Origin: Treponema sp.
Lineage (GTDB): Bacteria > Spirochaetota > Spirochaetia > Treponematales > Breznakiellaceae
Direction of reading: 5' to 3'
NCBI GenBank assembly: GCA_031268245.1
Contig: JAIRXN010000152.1
Span: forward strand, 1-28,553
DNA: 28,553 bases
A program made the position numbers and the translations under genes. Below the pieces are notes generated by a model, which saw nothing but the letters and a program-made list of their open reading frames with translations, was not told where the DNA came from and did not search any database. Positions 1 to 7,606 of this stretch are shown here, piece after piece (the stretch's first letter is position 1; the number at the start of each line of letters is the position of its first letter).

Positions 1-2918
1 CCGCCGGATTTTTCCTTCAGTACTCTGGAAAGGGAAAGTTCCGCCATGGCTCCGGTTTTTTCGTCTATGGTATCGGTTTCTTTGATCTTGATGTCATAAT
101 GAAAATAGCTGCGGTAATCGCAGATGTCCCGCAGCTCTTTCGAGTCCAGGGGAGAAGTAAGTATTCTGTCGAAAAGATCCTGGGCCGCCCTGCGTTCACC
201 GGGATCGGCAAGCTGTTCAAAGAGTCCGTCTTCCATGGAGGGAATTTTTGCCGCCATGCGTATGACTTCGATCTGCCCCTTCCTGTCGCTCAGTTCTTCC
301 AGAGTGAAATGATACTGATCCCGTCCAAAATGCAGGGTACGGAGTATTTCGTTGATCTCATTGAAACTTTCCCTGGCTTCCTCAATGTGTTCATTCAGGC
401 GGGAAATAAAATGATCTTTGAATTCTTTTTCCGCGTCCTGATAGGCTTTGGCGATCTTCTCCCTATACTCCGGAAGCTCCGAAGTCTCAAGCCGTTTCAG
501 CAGGTTTTCCGCTTCGGCGTTTTCCTCAGGCTCCATCCCCAGAAGATAATGGAATTCGTGTTCATAGTCGGCCACAAGTTTGTTGTATTCTTTCTTGAGG
601 GAGTCTGTCCGCGTTCTGAAAGTTTTCAGCGTAGGCTCATAGGTGGCGCTAAGCTCCTCAATGCTGTTTTTGGAAAGTTTCTCCGCCGCGTAAGTTTCGC
701 ACTCGCCAATCATGAGGGGATATTCGCCGCCGAAGGCTTTTATGGCATCCTCTTTTTCTTCCTGGGTGCGGGTAAACAAGTCAAAATCATCCCGGCAGGC
801 AGAAAGTTTATTATTCAGGCTGCCCCAGTTTTTCTGGAATCTGTCGTTGTCTTCCTTTATCAAAGAAAGCCGGGCTTCCAGTTCTTTGCGTTTTTCTTCC
901 AGTTCCCGGAAGGACTGGGTATCTACCGCGCTAAGTTCCTGCTCCGCCCCGGCAAGATCATCCCGGAGAGCCGCGGCTGCGGCAATAGAGGGGAACAGGT
1001 ATTTCAGTTCCGGCAGGAAACGTATGACCCGGCTGCAGCAATCCTCGCGGCCTCCGGCTTCCCGTTCTTCCCTTTCGGCCATGGCCGCCTCCGCCCCGGC
1101 CCGTTCCATCTCGGCGGCAAGAAACTTCCGCCTTTCCTCCAGGGCCGACCTTCCCAGATAATGTCTTCTATACACATCTTCTTTAATACGGGAAGCGGTA
1201 TGGCTTGTGTAGGTCATGCATTCTTTTGTAATGGCCGAATCGTATTGCTTGAGGCTGGAAAGGTCGGCCCGCATTACCTTTCCCAAAATAAAATCAATGT
1301 ATATGCGGGCGTAGCCGTCGGCCTTGACAAGTTCCGCAAGGGATCCCTTTTTTACCGAAGCGCCCGCGGTAGAATGAGATCGCATTTTTTCGATGTTGGG
1401 GATAAAGGCTCCCGCCACAGAGCGGGGAAGGCGGTCGTACACTTCCAGAGCTTTCTGAAATTCCGGAGGGTTTACCAGTATGGCAAAGCGGCGGGTATTG
1501 AGCCAGCCTTCCACCGCATCCACCCAGGCCGCCTCGGTGATCTCCGCGGCCTCCGCCAGAAAAAATGCCCCGATGCCGGCCTTTTCCAGGGCGGCCCTGA
1601 GTTCCCGGGGTGCGTCGGGATAACGGAGTATGCCCCGTTCCAGATCCGCCAGTTCGGAGCGTATGTCCTTAAGCCTTTCGGCGGCCTCTTCCTTTCTTTT
1701 CCCGGCGGCGTATCGCGTGTCCTGATATTGTTTGGCCTCGGCGGAAATTGTTTCGGTTTCATCGTCGAACTTTTCAGAAAGGGGACGATTAAGCAGGGCT
1801 TCACATTGAGCCTTCAAATTCCTGTAACGTTCACCCTGCTCTTCTTCTTTGGCAAGGTCGTTTTTTATCCTGTCAATTCGGTATCTGATTTCCTCGTAGA
1901 GCCGGTGGGCGTCATTGGCTGCGAGGCTTACATCGACGGCCCGGAGTTCCTGTTCGAGATCGATGCGCTTCTGATTCAGGGAAACAATTTGCCGGTTAAC
2001 AAAATCGAGTTTGGTTTCGGTTTCCGCCAATTCCCGGGAAGCGTTTTCCTTTTTCTGTTTTTCGTTTTCATGTTCTATTTTGAGTTTCAAATATTCCTGT
2101 TTCAGAATGAGACCGTTGTAATTCCGCCACTCGGCAGCCTTGGCGCAGATTTTTTTCAGGAAGACAATTTTTGCGATGGCTCCTTTTGCCTGGCGATCCG
2201 CCTCCTTGTAATTTTCAAGATTCTGTTTCATATCCTGAATGGATACGGGATTTTCCTCAAGAATAAAATCGCAGACAAACTGATCGATGGAATCCAGAGG
2301 CTTGAAGCTGATGGAACGGGTGAGGGAATCAAGATAGGGGTTTATATCGGCCTGCCTTTTGAACACGCCGAGTCTGTTGGTTATATCCCGCAGATATAGC
2401 CGCTTCACTTCGTAGGCTTCGATTTTCAGTGCGGCAAGAACGTCTTTGAACTGACGGAACATCAGCGGTACGGCGGCGGACGCTTCCTCAGAACGGACTG
2501 TTATGTCCCTGATGGAAACATTTCCTCCCGCCCAGAAGTGTTCGGTGTAATGATTGTCCTTGTAGGCTTCGATACAGACCCCGCAGGCAAAGCCGCCGCC
2601 TTTTTGCGCGCCGGTGTCCTGCCTCCATTCCAGCATCACGTGGGCCACCGTATCACCCCGGCGGTACTCGGTGGTATCGCTGCCCAGCTTGCAGCGCACA
2701 TAACCCATAAGGTCACGGCCCCCGCCCCGCCTCTCCTCCGCGGCGGAATTGAACCGGGCCATCCGCAGATTGGCGGCAAGTGCGTACTGTATGGCATCGA
2801 TGATCGTGGACTTGCCGGAGCCGTTATCCCCCGCCAGGAGGCAGCGGTTTCCTATTTCGATCACCGTATCTTCAAAATTGTGCCAGTTAATCAGGCGGAG
2901 CCGTTCCAGGGTAATCAT
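1..2918 (-). CDS. jetC: Wadjet protein JetC, SMC/MukB-like ATPase (3' end beyond window)
   Basis: Large SMC-like ATPase of the Wadjet system, which in characterised members loop-extrudes DNA and directs cleavage of small closed circles by JetD. About 972 codons are visible without an in-frame stop. The N-terminus carries the Walker A motif GDNGSGKST at residues 30-38, after a typical SMC-like start (MITLERLRLINWHNF). Long charged heptad-like stretches follow (coiled coil), interrupted near the middle by a globular hinge-like segment. The visible C-terminal end reads DYRSYFHYDIKIKETD..LSLSRVLKEKSGG, matching the region just before and into the ABC signature (SGGE) of JetC proteins. The window ends inside that motif, so Walker B and the end of the gene are not seen. 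Its ATG overlaps the jetB stop by ATGA, implying translational coupling. Family assignment is firm; the exact Wadjet subtype is inferred from JetA. Confidence 0.93.
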   Translation of the reverse strand, partial: MITLERLRLINWHNFEDTVIEIGNRCLLAGDNGSGKSTIIDAIQYALAANLRMARFNSAAEERRGGGRDLMGYVRCKLGSDTTEYRRGDTVAHVMLEWRQDTGAQKGGGFACGVCIEAYKDNHYTEHFWAGGNVSIRDITVRSEEASAAVPLMFRQFKDVLAALKIEAYEVKRLYLRDITNRLGVFKRQADINPYLDSLTRSISFKPLDSIDQFVCDFILEENPVSIQDMKQNLENYKEADRQAKGAIAKIVFLKKICAKAAEWRNYNGLILKQEYLKLKIEHENEKQKKENASRELAETETKLDFVNRQIVSLNQKRIDLEQELRAVDVSLAANDAHRLYEEIRYRIDRIKNDLAKEEEQGERYRNLKAQCEALLNRPLSEKFDDETETISAEAKQYQDTRYAAGKRKEEAAERLKDIRSELADLERGILRYPDAPRELRAALEKAGIGAFFLAEAAEITEAAWVDAVEGWLNTRRFAILVNPPEFQKALEVYDRLPRSVAGAFIPNIEKMRSHSTAGASVKKGSLAELVKADGYARIYIDFILGKVMRADLSSLKQYDSAITKECMTYTSHTASRIKEDVYRRHYLGRSALEERRKFLAAEMERAGAEAAMAEREEREAGGREDCCSRVIRFLPELKYLFPSIAAAAALRDDLAGAEQELSAVDTQSFRELEEKRKELEARLSLIKEDNDRFQKNWGSLNNKLSACRDDFDLFTRTQEEKEDAIKAFGGEYPLMIGECETYAAEKLSKNSIEELSATYEPTLKTFRTRTDSLKKEYNKLVADYEHEFHYLLGMEPEENAEAENLLKRLETSELPEYREKIAKAYQDAEKEFKDHFISRLNEHIEEARESFNEINEILRTLHFGRDQYHFTLEELSDRKGQIEVIRMAAKIPSMEDGLFEQLADPGERRAAQDLFDRILTSPLDSKELRDICDYRSYFHYDIKIKETDTIDEKTGAMAELSLSRVLKEKSG

Positions 2919-3526
2919 GATTCGCCGCCTTCATCTTCATCGTCTCCGGTTTTGTTTTGCAGATAGGAGACGGCCTCGTCTATGCCGTCCCGGTCTATGC
3001 TGAGGGGAATGCTCGGATAGAGCATGATGAGCCCTTCAGGATCGGCATAATCCTGGGTATCCACGGCGATTAGTTTGCAGGAGGAAAGCCGGCGCATTAC
3101 ATTGATGAGCGCAGTCTTTCTGATTTCATCCCCGGTCATCGCGTTGTATTTCTGCTGAAAATCGGAAATGGTCGCCACGGGGAAACTGGTCAGGGAAACT
3201 TCGATTTTTTTGTCCTCATACAAAAGGCGCAGAACCAGAACGGCGCAGATCTCTTCCCGGGAAAAATGCAGCCTGGTATTCCCCTGGCCCCGGAAGGCTA
3301 TGACCCCGAGGCTTTCGTCCCGGACTAATGACGCATCCATGCAGGAAAACCATGCTTCAAAAAGGGCGATGTTCCGCGTAGTAAAGTTGTAGAGTTCCCT
3401 CTCTTTTTCGATGCCGCGGATGATAAAAGTTTTCGAGGTGAGGGTACGGACGGCCAGCCTGAACCGCTCAAATTCATCGGTCGACAAATCCCGTATCCGG
3501 GAGAGGGCATCAAGATCCTGATTCAT
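2915..3526 (-). CDS. jetB: Wadjet protein JetB (MukE-like accessory subunit)
   Basis: 203-residue protein between jetA and jetC, in the position of the MukE-like winged-helix subunit that bridges the JetA kleisin and the JetC ATPase. The sequence has a predicted alpha/beta winged-helix character: an N-terminal helical part (LSRIRDLSTDEFERFRLAVRTL), a central helix with EICAVLVLRLLYEDK, and a C-terminal wing ending LIMLYPSIPLSIDRDGIDEAVSYL. Its start overlaps the jetA end by 17 nt and its TGA overlaps the jetC ATG, so the three genes form a tightly coupled operon. A purine-rich GGGAAGAG lies about 8 nt upstream of the ATG. Identification relies mainly on gene order, size and fold-like pattern; the DUF family number was not resolved from sequence alone. 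Confidence 0.85.
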   Translation of the reverse strand: MNQDLDALSRIRDLSTDEFERFRLAVRTLTSKTFIIRGIEKERELYNFTTRNIALFEAWFSCMDASLVRDESLGVIAFRGQGNTRLHFSREEICAVLVLRLLYEDKKIEVSLTSFPVATISDFQQKYNAMTGDEIRKTALINVMRRLSSCKLIAVDTQDYADPEGLIMLYPSIPLSIDRDGIDEAVSYLQNKTGDDEDEGGES

Positions 3527-5045
3527 TTTTAAACTCTTCCCTTCTTAACCGTATGTCCGGAACTACATAACCGGCGGCGCTCACGGCGCTATCCGGATCG
3601 TTTTCATTTTCTTCTATCTTGTAGTCAAAATCGTTTCTGGAATCTCCGTAGAGCAGGGAATAGACAAAACGGATAAAAGAATCCTCATCCCTGATAAGTT
3701 CCTCCGGGAACAGGACACGCTCCTTCCCGCCCTGTTCGTCAAGCCAGGCCCTGATGCGCTTGAGCGAAAGGCGGCGCCTCATGCGTTCGAAAAATTCGGC
3801 CTCGTTTTTGGCCAGGGCTTCCATGTCCGCCGTTGAAACCGGAACGGAGAAATCGCCTTCCTCCCGCCGGCGGCGCAGCAGAAGAGTAGAAGGGGAAAGG
3901 AAGCTAATCCGGTAAAGCCTGTGGGCAAGATGCTCCCGCAGATCCTCGTCGCCTGAGGAGAGGGCCTTTATCACATTGCCCAACTTCCCCGCCACGGTAC
4001 TGTCCGGCTCGATATACGCCTTGATTATTTCGGTGCTTGACCGGGAATAATCGGCATTGCGTCTGTCTATTTCATCCTCCAGCGGATCCACAGACCGGAG
4101 ATCGTCCCGTGTTTCCTCCAGCATGAATTCCAGTTTTTTCCGGCATTCTTCCCGGCTGGTCTGAAGTATCCTCAGGTACTTGCCCGCGCTGGCATCGAGC
4201 CATTCATCGTTGTGGAGCAGATCCGTCACCTGACGGAAAATGATCTGACGGTAACGGGAAACATTGTCCGAGGTCTTGAGCCGTTTATAGGCTTTGTCCA
4301 GAACTTCCCCGGCATAGAGATCGTAATGCTCATGCAAAACCGAAGCGGCCTTTGATCTCACTGCCTCGGCATTCAGTTTATCGTAATAGCCCTTGATACT
4401 CTGGGATAAAACTTTGAGAGAGTCAATGAGAGCGCGGGATTCTTCCCTCGCCTTGAGTACCATGAAATGGCCGTTCTCCTTCACGGCATCTCCGCAGAGA
4501 GAGGAATAAACATTGACCACGTGGCTTTCGTATTCGGTTTTAAGGCCCTCGTCAACACGGATCAGGGATTCAAAAAAAGGTTTGCCCCAGGCGGTGATAT
4601 TGATGACTCTGGTAAAGTCCGCCAGTCTTTCTTCGCCAAGCCAGCCGGCGCTGATGAGACGCCTTAAAAAACGTCCTGCCAGGGCGCGCAGGTTCTCGGC
4701 TGAGTATTGCGGAGAAACAGTTTCCTCCGGGGAACTCTGCCCCTGCCCCGCGGACGGCTCGGGATTCCCGAAGTCCAGTTCCGGAGTTTCCTCATCTTCC
4801 CCTGTTCCGGCGCTTTCCGGATCCTCGGCTCCTTCGTCCTCCTCTTCCACAAGACTGTCCTGGTGCAAACCAAGGTAGTTCATGAATTCCCGGATTACCA
4901 GTTCCCGTTCAAGACCCCGTGTATTTTCCTGAAAAAGACGGTAATAGAGCACCAGGAGGGCTGCGTAATGCTGCCGGTTCACTCGTGCCAGAGGAGAGAA
5001 AAAATTTCCGGGCAAAATAGAAAAAACGCCCATACCGGACGGCAT
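3510..5045 (-). CDS. jetA: Wadjet protein JetA (kleisin-like subunit)
   Basis: 511-residue first gene of the Wadjet operon, the kleisin-like (MukF-like) subunit of the JetABC motor. The N-terminus (GVFSILPGNFFSPLARVNRQHYAALL) resembles the JetA family found with many Firmicutes-type Wadjet loci (the DUF5716-like branch) rather than the DUF3375 type; this subtype call is tentative. A strongly acidic, low-complexity linker rich in E, D, P and S occupies roughly residues 62-115, between an N-terminal winged-helix-like part and a long helical middle. The remainder is rich in charged helices, ending IRLRREEFKNESGS. ATG 5045 is used; an internal in-frame ATG at 5033 is possible, and neither has a good Shine-Dalgarno. 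The gene lies 70 nt downstream of the DUF1015 gene with its own possible promoter. Confidence 0.88.
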   Translation of the reverse strand: MPSGMGVFSILPGNFFSPLARVNRQHYAALLVLYYRLFQENTRGLERELVIREFMNYLGLHQDSLVEEEDEGAEDPESAGTGEDEETPELDFGNPEPSAGQGQSSPEETVSPQYSAENLRALAGRFLRRLISAGWLGEERLADFTRVINITAWGKPFFESLIRVDEGLKTEYESHVVNVYSSLCGDAVKENGHFMVLKAREESRALIDSLKVLSQSIKGYYDKLNAEAVRSKAASVLHEHYDLYAGEVLDKAYKRLKTSDNVSRYRQIIFRQVTDLLHNDEWLDASAGKYLRILQTSREECRKKLEFMLEETRDDLRSVDPLEDEIDRRNADYSRSSTEIIKAYIEPDSTVAGKLGNVIKALSSGDEDLREHLAHRLYRISFLSPSTLLLRRRREEGDFSVPVSTADMEALAKNEAEFFERMRRRLSLKRIRAWLDEQGGKERVLFPEELIRDEDSFIRFVYSLLYGDSRNDFDYKIEENENDPDSAVSAAGYVVPDIRLRREEFKNESGS

Positions 5046-5051
5046 TTTTTA

Positions 5052-5080
5052 ACGGTACGGCAGGCAATTTTCTTTGTCAA
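5052..5080 (-). promoter_or_regulatory. Possible promoter of the Wadjet operon
   Basis: On the minus strand a perfect -35 TTGACA (5080-5075) is followed after 17 nt by a weak -10 TACCGT (5057-5052). The -10 ends 6 nt before the jetA ATG, so a transcript from here would be essentially leaderless; no Shine-Dalgarno is visible. The -10 is poor, so confidence is low. Confidence 0.4.
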
Positions 5081-5082
5081 TA

Positions 5083-5100
5083 GAACTTCTTGCAAAACCC
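5083..5100 (+). repeat. Dispersed repeat C, copy 1
   Basis: 18-nt sequence that differs at 2 positions from the reverse complement of 16917-16934 and at 4-5 positions from 24885-24902; consensus GARCTTCYYGCAAAACYY. It lies upstream of the jetA -35 box. Confidence 0.5.
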
Positions 5101-5115
5101 TTAGAGCCTGCCCTT

Positions 5116-6471
5116 TCAAAAGCGTTTAAGCTTCCTGCATTCAAGATAGAATCTCTTTTCCGCCGCTTCCCCCATGGAGAAACTTTTCCGGGCCAGGGGG
5201 CCTTTCCGGGCCACCGTCTCAAAGAGACCGTTTTTCCGTACCGGGGGAAGCAGTATCCCTGTCGCCTCTCCGCTTTCCGCCAGACGGAAGACTTCAGCGC
5301 TTCCATGGATGTAGTCGATTCCGCAGCCTGTTTCCCGGGCAAAGCTGTCAAGCAAGGGCTGCAGAGCCGTTGTGGAGATTCCCGTCTCGCTGCTTTCCAC
5401 CAGGCTGATCTTCCGCCCGCCGGCACTCAGGATGCCGTAACGGCTGTGCCGGGCCTTGTCATCTTTCACGAAACCAACAAGGTTTTCCCGGCTTGTCTCT
5501 TCCCGTATGCTGAAACCCGGCAAACCCGAAAGGGCCTTGAACAGCCGCGCTTCGTCAGCGCCGAACAAAACCCGGTGAATGGGTTCAAACCGTATACTTT
5601 CATCGTAGAGATTCTCGATTTCCACCATGGCCCAGCGCAGAGGATGGTTCCCCAGACCCGCTTCTCCGGCATGGGCTTTTTTGTACTCTTCCCAGATGTT
5701 TTTGGCAGTAGCCAGGGAATGGTTCCCGTCTCCCACGGCAAAGAGAAAGGGTTCCTGTGAATCAAAACCATAACGCTTAAGGGAACGGCGGGAAAGTTCC
5801 TCAAGACAATCGGCAATAAAGGCCCAGTCTTCTTCATCCTCAAGAAACCAGCCGGCAATCTCTCCGGAACCCTGCATCAGAGGACTCCGGTATGCGGCTT
5901 CCCTGCGCTCAGGATCGGAAACTTTTGCCCGTTTTGCAAGGGCGGGAAAGAGACTACAGTCTGCGTCGTCAATGAGAACAAGAATGTGGGGAATCTCCAG
6001 GGAAGCGCCCCGGCGTATATCCATCCGGGGGGGGAGCCGCTCGGGAAGCGTACCTTCGGTACAGCGGATCATGAGACGCCCCCCGGCCCTCCAGTCATAC
6101 TGCTCCAGGTCGAGCGCCATGAGAAGCCCCTGCCTGCAGGAATTCTCTCCGGCGATCCGCTCTATATACATGCAGCCTTTCCGGGGCGGCGCAAGAATCC
6201 CTCCGGCAAGCCAGGAATCCATGGTTTGATGAATCGCCTTAATCCGCTCCTGCCGGCCTGAGTCTCCAAGGTAGACTTCAGGAAAGATGATGTTCAGCGC
6301 CGAAGGAGAACCCCTCGTAAATGTTTCAACCTTCTCCCAGTAACCGCGATCCTGAGTATACTGATCACAGGCCACCACCGCCCATTTTTCCAGGTCTACT
6401 CCCGGAGCAGGAAGCATGATCTCCGGAACAGCGCAGCCCAGAGCCTCCAGCCGTTTTCCTGTATCGTTCAT
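5116..6471 (-). CDS. DUF1015 family protein
   Basis: 451-residue cytosolic protein of the DUF1015 family, whose biochemical role is not established. Hallmarks visible are the early block PGVDLEKWAVVACDQYTQDRGYWEKVE, a central RLMIRCTEGTLPERLPPRMDIRRG segment where the family has a conserved arginine-rich patch, and the family motif DGNHSLATAKNIWEEY near residue 250 (the counterpart of D-G-x-H-R in other members). No signal peptide or membrane segment. It is full length for the family. The gene stands alone: the divergently oriented non-coding region lies upstream and the Wadjet operon starts 70 nt downstream in the same direction. ATG 6471 is supported by a good promoter only 6 nt upstream and lacks a Shine-Dalgarno, suggesting a leaderless mRNA. 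Confidence 0.88.
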   Translation of the reverse strand: MNDTGKRLEALGCAVPEIMLPAPGVDLEKWAVVACDQYTQDRGYWEKVETFTRGSPSALNIIFPEVYLGDSGRQERIKAIHQTMDSWLAGGILAPPRKGCMYIERIAGENSCRQGLLMALDLEQYDWRAGGRLMIRCTEGTLPERLPPRMDIRRGASLEIPHILVLIDDADCSLFPALAKRAKVSDPERREAAYRSPLMQGSGEIAGWFLEDEEDWAFIADCLEELSRRSLKRYGFDSQEPFLFAVGDGNHSLATAKNIWEEYKKAHAGEAGLGNHPLRWAMVEIENLYDESIRFEPIHRVLFGADEARLFKALSGLPGFSIREETSRENLVGFVKDDKARHSRYGILSAGGRKISLVESSETGISTTALQPLLDSFARETGCGIDYIHGSAEVFRLAESGEATGILLPPVRKNGLFETVARKGPLARKSFSMGEAAEKRFYLECRKLKRF

Positions 6472-6477
6472 GGCTCA

Positions 6478-6506
6478 ACTATACCGGAACAGAAACGGCG
6501 CTACAA
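6478..6506 (-). promoter_or_regulatory. Promoter of DUF1015 gene (leaderless type)
   Basis: Minus-strand -35 TTGTAG (6506-6501), 17-nt spacer, -10 TATAGT (6483-6478). Only TGAGCC separates the -10 from the ATG at 6471, so initiation about 7 nt downstream of the -10 falls on the start codon. Confidence 0.65.
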
Positions 6507-6511
6507 GGCAC

Positions 6512-6738
6512 GGATAATCACGAACCACTCGAACAAGATGTATTCCGGCTTGACGGCGGGGAATAATATCCGGAAGATGAGCTTAATTGGCACGAACCTC
6601 ACGAACTTTTGCCTTGATAATATCGATTTTGTCTCTAGATTCGGCATAGGTTGAATGAAAGTGAGAGGCTCCTTTATGAAAGCGCAGGGGAAAATGAAGG
6701 GCACTGTTCCGTTCGTGTTGGTTCGTGTCGTTCGTGGC
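6512..6738. repeat. Degenerate CACGAAC short-repeat tract
   Basis: The 367-nt gap 6472-6838 contains no convincing gene. It holds degenerate repeats of the unit CACGAAC on the plus strand (about 6518-6535 and 6596-6610) and the same unit inverted near 6711-6738 (TTCGTG repeated). A related CACGGAC tract occurs at 28471-28497. A 79-codon open frame across it on the minus strand simply translates the repeats and is not taken as a gene. Confidence 0.55.
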
Positions 6739-6776
6739 AAATTTCTTCAGTAAAAGTCAAACTGCTGTACATGTTT

Positions 6777-6790
6777 TGAAAACGCTTGCA
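6777..6790 (+). promoter_or_regulatory. LacI/CcpA-type operator before the ThuA-like gene
   Basis: TGAAAACGCTTGCA matches every fixed position of the cre/LacI-family consensus TGNAANCGNTNNCA. It lies 49 nt upstream of the ThuA-like start. A second full match lies at 16809-16822 before the sugar ABC operon. The binding regulator is not encoded in this window. Confidence 0.55.
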
Positions 6791-6838
6791 TATCCGGCAA
6801 TTTGTGAGTACCCTGAATTAAAGAGAACGGAGGAAGCA

Positions 6839-7483
6839 ATGAAGAAGATCTATATGCTTATGGAAGACAAATGGCATCCCAGGGATGTGATTCTGGCCGG
6901 AATGGAGGCTGCTCTCGGTAAAGACGGTTTTGTTGCTACGGTAAATCCGGAAGAGATTCCCTGGTCAAAGCTTGCGGACGAAGCGGCGGTTTTTATCTCC
7001 CAGAAGGGCGAAAACCAGGAACTCCCCGACGGTTCCAAATTCAAGTGGATCACGGGTGAGAGGGAAAAATTTGTATGGGATTTTGTCAACGGAGGGGGAG
7101 GAGCCCTCTTTATTCACTGCGGTACGGTTCTTGATGATGCGGGAGAGAAGTGGTTCAGGATGTCCGGGGGAACTTTCCTGCATCATCCCGCACAGCTCCC
7201 GGTTACCTATGTGCCGATTAAGGGCAGCCACCCCATTGTGGAAGGAGTAGAACCATTCACCGCTTCCGATGAACACTATCACTGCGAGATCCGGGTAAAG
7301 GACATCAGCCCCTTCATGATCGGCGGTTCGGAAAAGAACCCCGGAATTCTCACCGGCTGGTGTCAAGAGATAGGGAAGGGCAGGACTGCCGCCCTCACCC
7401 CGGGACACACGATGGAGGCGGCGGCCAACCCCAACATGGCTCAACTGATCCGTAATGCGGTCAAGTGGGTAAGCCGCGGGTAA
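6839..7483 (+). CDS. ThuA-like domain protein (trehalose-utilisation type, class I GATase-like fold)
   Basis: 214-residue cytosolic protein of the ThuA-like superfamily, related to proteins involved in trehalose or other disaccharide catabolism and often found fused to or near sugar oxidoreductases. Typical features: the N-terminal beta strand leading to a short helix, a central FVNGGGGALFIHCGT motif (the glycine-rich turn plus the nucleophile-elbow-like position), then GSHPIVEGVEPFTASDEHYHCEIR with the conserved HPI..G and D/E-HY residues, and a final GKGRTAALTPGHTMEAAANPNMAQLIRNAVKWV. The start is set at ATG 6839, preceded by GGAGG at 6-10 nt; the open frame continues upstream to 6725 but that part is repeat sequence. 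A LacI-type operator upstream suggests carbohydrate control. The exact substrate is unknown. Confidence 0.85.
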   Translation: MKKIYMLMEDKWHPRDVILAGMEAALGKDGFVATVNPEEIPWSKLADEAAVFISQKGENQELPDGSKFKWITGEREKFVWDFVNGGGGALFIHCGTVLDDAGEKWFRMSGGTFLHHPAQLPVTYVPIKGSHPIVEGVEPFTASDEHYHCEIRVKDISPFMIGGSEKNPGILTGWCQEIGKGRTAALTPGHTMEAAANPNMAQLIRNAVKWVSRG

Positions 7484-7529
7484 TTTGATTCGCGGAGTGG
7501 CGTTCTTAAGTTGCGGACTTGCTTCATTC

Positions 7530-7557
7530 TTGACAAGGAGCCTTCATGTTTTAATAT
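7530..7557 (+). promoter_or_regulatory. Promoter of rpoN
   Basis: Perfect -35 TTGACA at 7530-7535, 16-nt spacer, -10 TAATAT at 7552-7557. Expected start near 7564 leaves a leader of about 43 nt before the GTG start of rpoN. Confidence 0.7.
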
Positions 7558-7606
7558 GGTAAGTGGGAGTTGAAGACTCCTTATCCTAATTGCGGAGTTT
7601 TTACCC

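Noticed and set aside
99..2399. 766-codon open frame on the plus strand
   Set aside because: It is exactly codon-aligned antisense to jetC, has unnatural composition (rich in Phe, Gly and Arg), and has no recognisable domain. The minus strand gives a clear JetC with Walker A and signature motif.
6501..6740. 79-codon minus-strand ORF in the gap before the ThuA-like gene
   Set aside because: Its translation (PRTTRTNTNG, KFVRFV) reflects the CACGAAC repeats; no ribosome-binding site or family resemblance.
7473..7496. CCGCG/CGCGG stem at the ThuA-like stop as a terminator
   Set aside because: Only 5 bp with a 12-nt AT-rich loop and no T-run; too weak to call.
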